A program made the position numbers and the translations under genes. From the NCBI GenBank assembly GCA_003250865.1, contig QKJH01000110.1, positions 1 through 6,969 on the forward strand: 6,969 nt of DNA. The letters run 5' to 3'. Origin of the DNA: Alphaproteobacteria bacterium. GTDB taxonomy: Bacteria > Pseudomonadota > Alphaproteobacteria > Micavibrionales > SZUA-601. The notes beneath the pieces were generated by a model. It was not told the origin of the DNA, did no database searches, and worked only from the letters and a program-made list of their open reading frames with translations. This document shows, one piece after another, positions 5,955 to 6,969 of this stretch (positions are counted from its first letter, which is position 1; each line of letters begins with the position of its first letter).

Positions 5955-6239
5955 CTAGTGTAAAGGAACCGCGCGCAAATCGTTATAGCCGATGGTCGAA
6001 AGAGCATGCTGGTAATTGTCCAATGTGGCCAGAACAGTCCCGTCCGCTGCACAAATTTGATAGACTTCTTCATCATCCTCTACCGTTGGACGGACATAAG
6101 CAACATCGGCCATACCCAATATCAGCAAGTCACCCGGGGACATATGACGCAACGCTTCTCCCGCACCATCAATAAGCGGAAAAGAATAGGCAAACTCGTC
6201 ATCCTCGCCATAATTATTATTGTTTTCGCTATCACCCAT
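5955..6239 (-). CDS. DUF1150-type small acidic protein
   Basis: This 94-aa protein has an Asp/Glu/Asn-rich N-terminus (1-16), then LGMADVAYVRP (41-51), YQICAADGT (60-68), a short helix and a terminal AVPLH. The pattern 'LG...VAYVR ... Y.I.AADGT.LA ... V.VH' is what I associate with DUF1150, a family largely confined to Alphaproteobacteria and commonly found beside hsp20 genes. No catalytic residues or membrane segments are visible. Its role is unknown; the linkage suggests a partner or modulator of the small heat-shock protein. It starts 11 nt after the hsp20 stop, and its SD (AGGAAAAG, 6251-6244) overlaps that stop, so translational coupling is likely. Confidence 0.8.
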   Translation of the reverse strand: MGDSENNNNYGEDDEFAYSFPLIDGAGEALRHMSPGDLLILGMADVAYVRPTVEDDEEVYQICAADGTVLATLDNYQHALSTIGYNDLRAVPLH

Positions 6240-6250
6240 TAAAACTTTTC

Positions 6251-6727
6251 CTATTTGTCAGCGCTTTGATTATCAATGGCAAGCGTGTTGTTCTTTTTGT
6301 CCTTGCTGCTTTGAATTTTAATCTTACGCACGTCTTTTTCCGGCAGAATACGCACCATATCAATGTGGAGCAGGCCGTTATCCATAGTCGCCCCAGTTAT
6401 TTCAATATCGTCAGACAGCACAAAGGTACGTTGGAACTGGCGCGAGGCAATACCACGGTGTAAAAAAACGCGCTCTGCGCCTTCTTCTTGCTCTGCCTGT
6501 TTGCCGCGAATGACCAATTGATGATCTTCAACGTTCACCGACAAGTCCTCTTCCGCGAATCCGGCCACAGCCAGCGTAATACGAAGGCGGGTTTCACCTA
6601 TCTGTTCAATATTGTATGGCGGATAGCCGCCACCTGACGCTGCCGATTTGGCAATCCTGTCCAAGGTGCGCTCAATGTCATCAAATCCCAATAATAGCGG
6701 ACTGTCAAAAAGTGATAAACGGGTCAT
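6251..6727 (-). CDS. Small heat-shock protein, Hsp20 family (IbpA-like)
   Basis: It is an ATP-independent cytosolic holdase that forms oligomers and keeps unfolding proteins soluble for DnaK/ClpB. The short N-terminal arm MTRLSLFDSPLLLGFDDIER is the IbpA/class-A pattern. The alpha-crystallin domain spans about 36-139: YPPYNIEQIGETRLRITLAV then AGF, followed by LVIRGKQ (71-77), FLHRGIASRQFQRTFVL (88-104) and NGLLHIDMVR (117-126). KIKI (135-138) can serve as the IxI motif that docks on neighbouring subunits. A charged tail of about 20 residues follows. At 158 aa it is of usual length. GGAGGAG lies 5 nt before the ATG. It leads the run hsp20 - DUF1150 - UPF0173. Regulation is probably by heat, through a leader fold hiding the SD. 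Confidence 0.93.
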   Translation of the reverse strand: MTRLSLFDSPLLLGFDDIERTLDRIAKSAASGGGYPPYNIEQIGETRLRITLAVAGFAEEDLSVNVEDHQLVIRGKQAEQEEGAERVFLHRGIASRQFQRTFVLSDDIEITGATMDNGLLHIDMVRILPEKDVRKIKIQSSKDKKNNTLAIDNQSADK

Positions 6728-6728
6728 T

Positions 6729-6761
6729 AAAACTCCTCCAAACGATTAACGAGCGAGATTT
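6729..6761 (-). promoter_or_regulatory. Candidate ROSE-like RNA thermometer hiding the hsp20 SD
   Basis: On the minus strand the arm AAATCTCGCTC (6761-6751) can pair with the SD arm GGAGGAGTTTT (6739-6729). The pairing is three A-U pairs, a U-U mismatch, CUC with GAG, a G opposite G, an unpaired C, then U-A and C-G, closing an 11-nt loop. The '..GCU' anti-SD with a G-G opposition is reminiscent of ROSE elements, known upstream of alphaproteobacterial hsp20 genes. The helix is weak enough to melt with heat. The pairing was deduced by eye and not folded computationally. Confidence 0.45.
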
Positions 6762-6813
6762 ACAGTGGCAGCGACCATCTTCAGGATGCGTCAAAAGCCA
6801 TTTCATGCCTATG

Positions 6814-6842
6814 ACTATAAGATAGTTTTCTTTATCGGGCAA
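6814..6842 (-). promoter_or_regulatory. hsp20 operon promoter, sigma-70 type
   Basis: On the minus strand TTGCCC (6842-6837) is followed after 17 nt by TATAGT (6819-6814, 5/6). The predicted start near 6807 gives a leader of about 80 nt, long enough for a ROSE-type structure. I see no convincing sigma-32 site (CTTGAA with CCCAT), which fits control at the RNA level rather than by RpoH. Confidence 0.55.
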
Positions 6843-6851
6843 GCAAGGCAT

Positions 6852-6886
6852 AAAAAAAAGACAGCCTGAAACAGACTGTCTTTTTT
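6852..6886 (-). terminator. Terminator of the right-edge gene, possibly bidirectional
   Basis: GACAG (6860-6864) and CTGTC (6876-6880), plus inner CTG/CAG around an AAA loop with one C-A mismatch, form the stem. Eight A's lie on one side and six T's on the other. In the minus direction it ends in eight T's, 16 nt after the right-edge stop codon, so it terminates that gene and separates it from the hsp20 promoter. Confidence 0.8.
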
Positions 6887-6901
6887 GTTGTATTTCAAAT
6901 A

Positions 6902-6969
6902 TTAGGCGTTCAGACCAACTGCATTCAGGTCTTCACAAGCCTGTTTCAAACGGGCGATAAAGGTTTTTT
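6902..6969 (-). CDS. C-terminal fragment of an unidentified protein
   Basis: The last 21 codons before a TAA (6904-6902) are visible and read ...KTFIARLKQACEDLNAVGLNA. This is an amphipathic, helical-looking tail. The rest is beyond the right edge. The terminator immediately downstream and even codon use support a real gene end, but 21 residues are too few for me to name the family. Confidence 0.55.
   Translation of the reverse strand, partial: KTFIARLKQACEDLNAVGLNA

Noticed and set aside
6762..6860. Sigma-32 heat-shock promoter upstream of hsp20
   Set aside because: No CTTGAA with properly spaced CCCAT-type box; the sigma-70-type pair is a better fit.
1..6969. CRISPR array, tRNA/rRNA genes or insertion sequence
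   Set aside because: No regularly spaced repeats, no tRNA cloverleaf and no transposase or terminal inverted repeats were seen by eye.

Overview
The window reads as an alphaproteobacterial chromosome segment of intermediate G+C. The conserved run lptB - rpoN - long-form hpf - ptsN is a classic proteobacterial block. The short DUF1150-type protein next to an Hsp20 chaperone points more specifically to Alphaproteobacteria. I cannot name the genus from sequence alone.

Layout. (1) Positions 1-309, minus strand: the 5' part of an AT-rich gene that runs off the left edge. It has a near-perfect Shine-Dalgarno (SD) and a strong promoter, and its upstream region holds a perfect 18-nt palindrome. (2) Positions 578-4417, plus strand: LptB (ATPase of the lipopolysaccharide exporter), RpoN (sigma-54), a long hibernation-promoting factor and PtsN (EIIA-Ntr), closed by a clear intrinsic terminator at 4446-4471. 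The lptB promoter places its -10 box only 8 nt before the ATG, so its mRNA looks leaderless or nearly so. The usual lptC/lptA partners are not upstream of lptB. (3) Positions 4552-5262, plus strand: an AT-richer single gene with its own near-consensus promoter. Its protein looks like a compact, degenerate relative of the DNA polymerase III beta clamp. (4) Positions 6727-5257, minus strand: a three-gene run, Hsp20 -> DUF1150-type protein -> UPF0173-type metal-dependent hydrolase, whose stop overlaps that of the convergent clamp-like gene. The Hsp20 leader can fold so that its SD is sequestered in an imperfect helix with a G-G opposition, resembling a ROSE-type RNA thermometer. (5) Right edge: a hairpin terminator and the last 21 codons of an unidentified minus-strand gene.

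Functionally, the plus block combines envelope biogenesis (LptB), nitrogen/alternative sigma control (RpoN, PtsN) and ribosome hibernation (HPF). The minus block is a heat/proteotoxic stress unit. The two AT-rich genes, at the left edge and between ptsN and the hydrolase, look like accessory insertions into an otherwise conserved backbone. They are the least understood part of the window. No RNA genes, CRISPR arrays or insertion sequences were seen.
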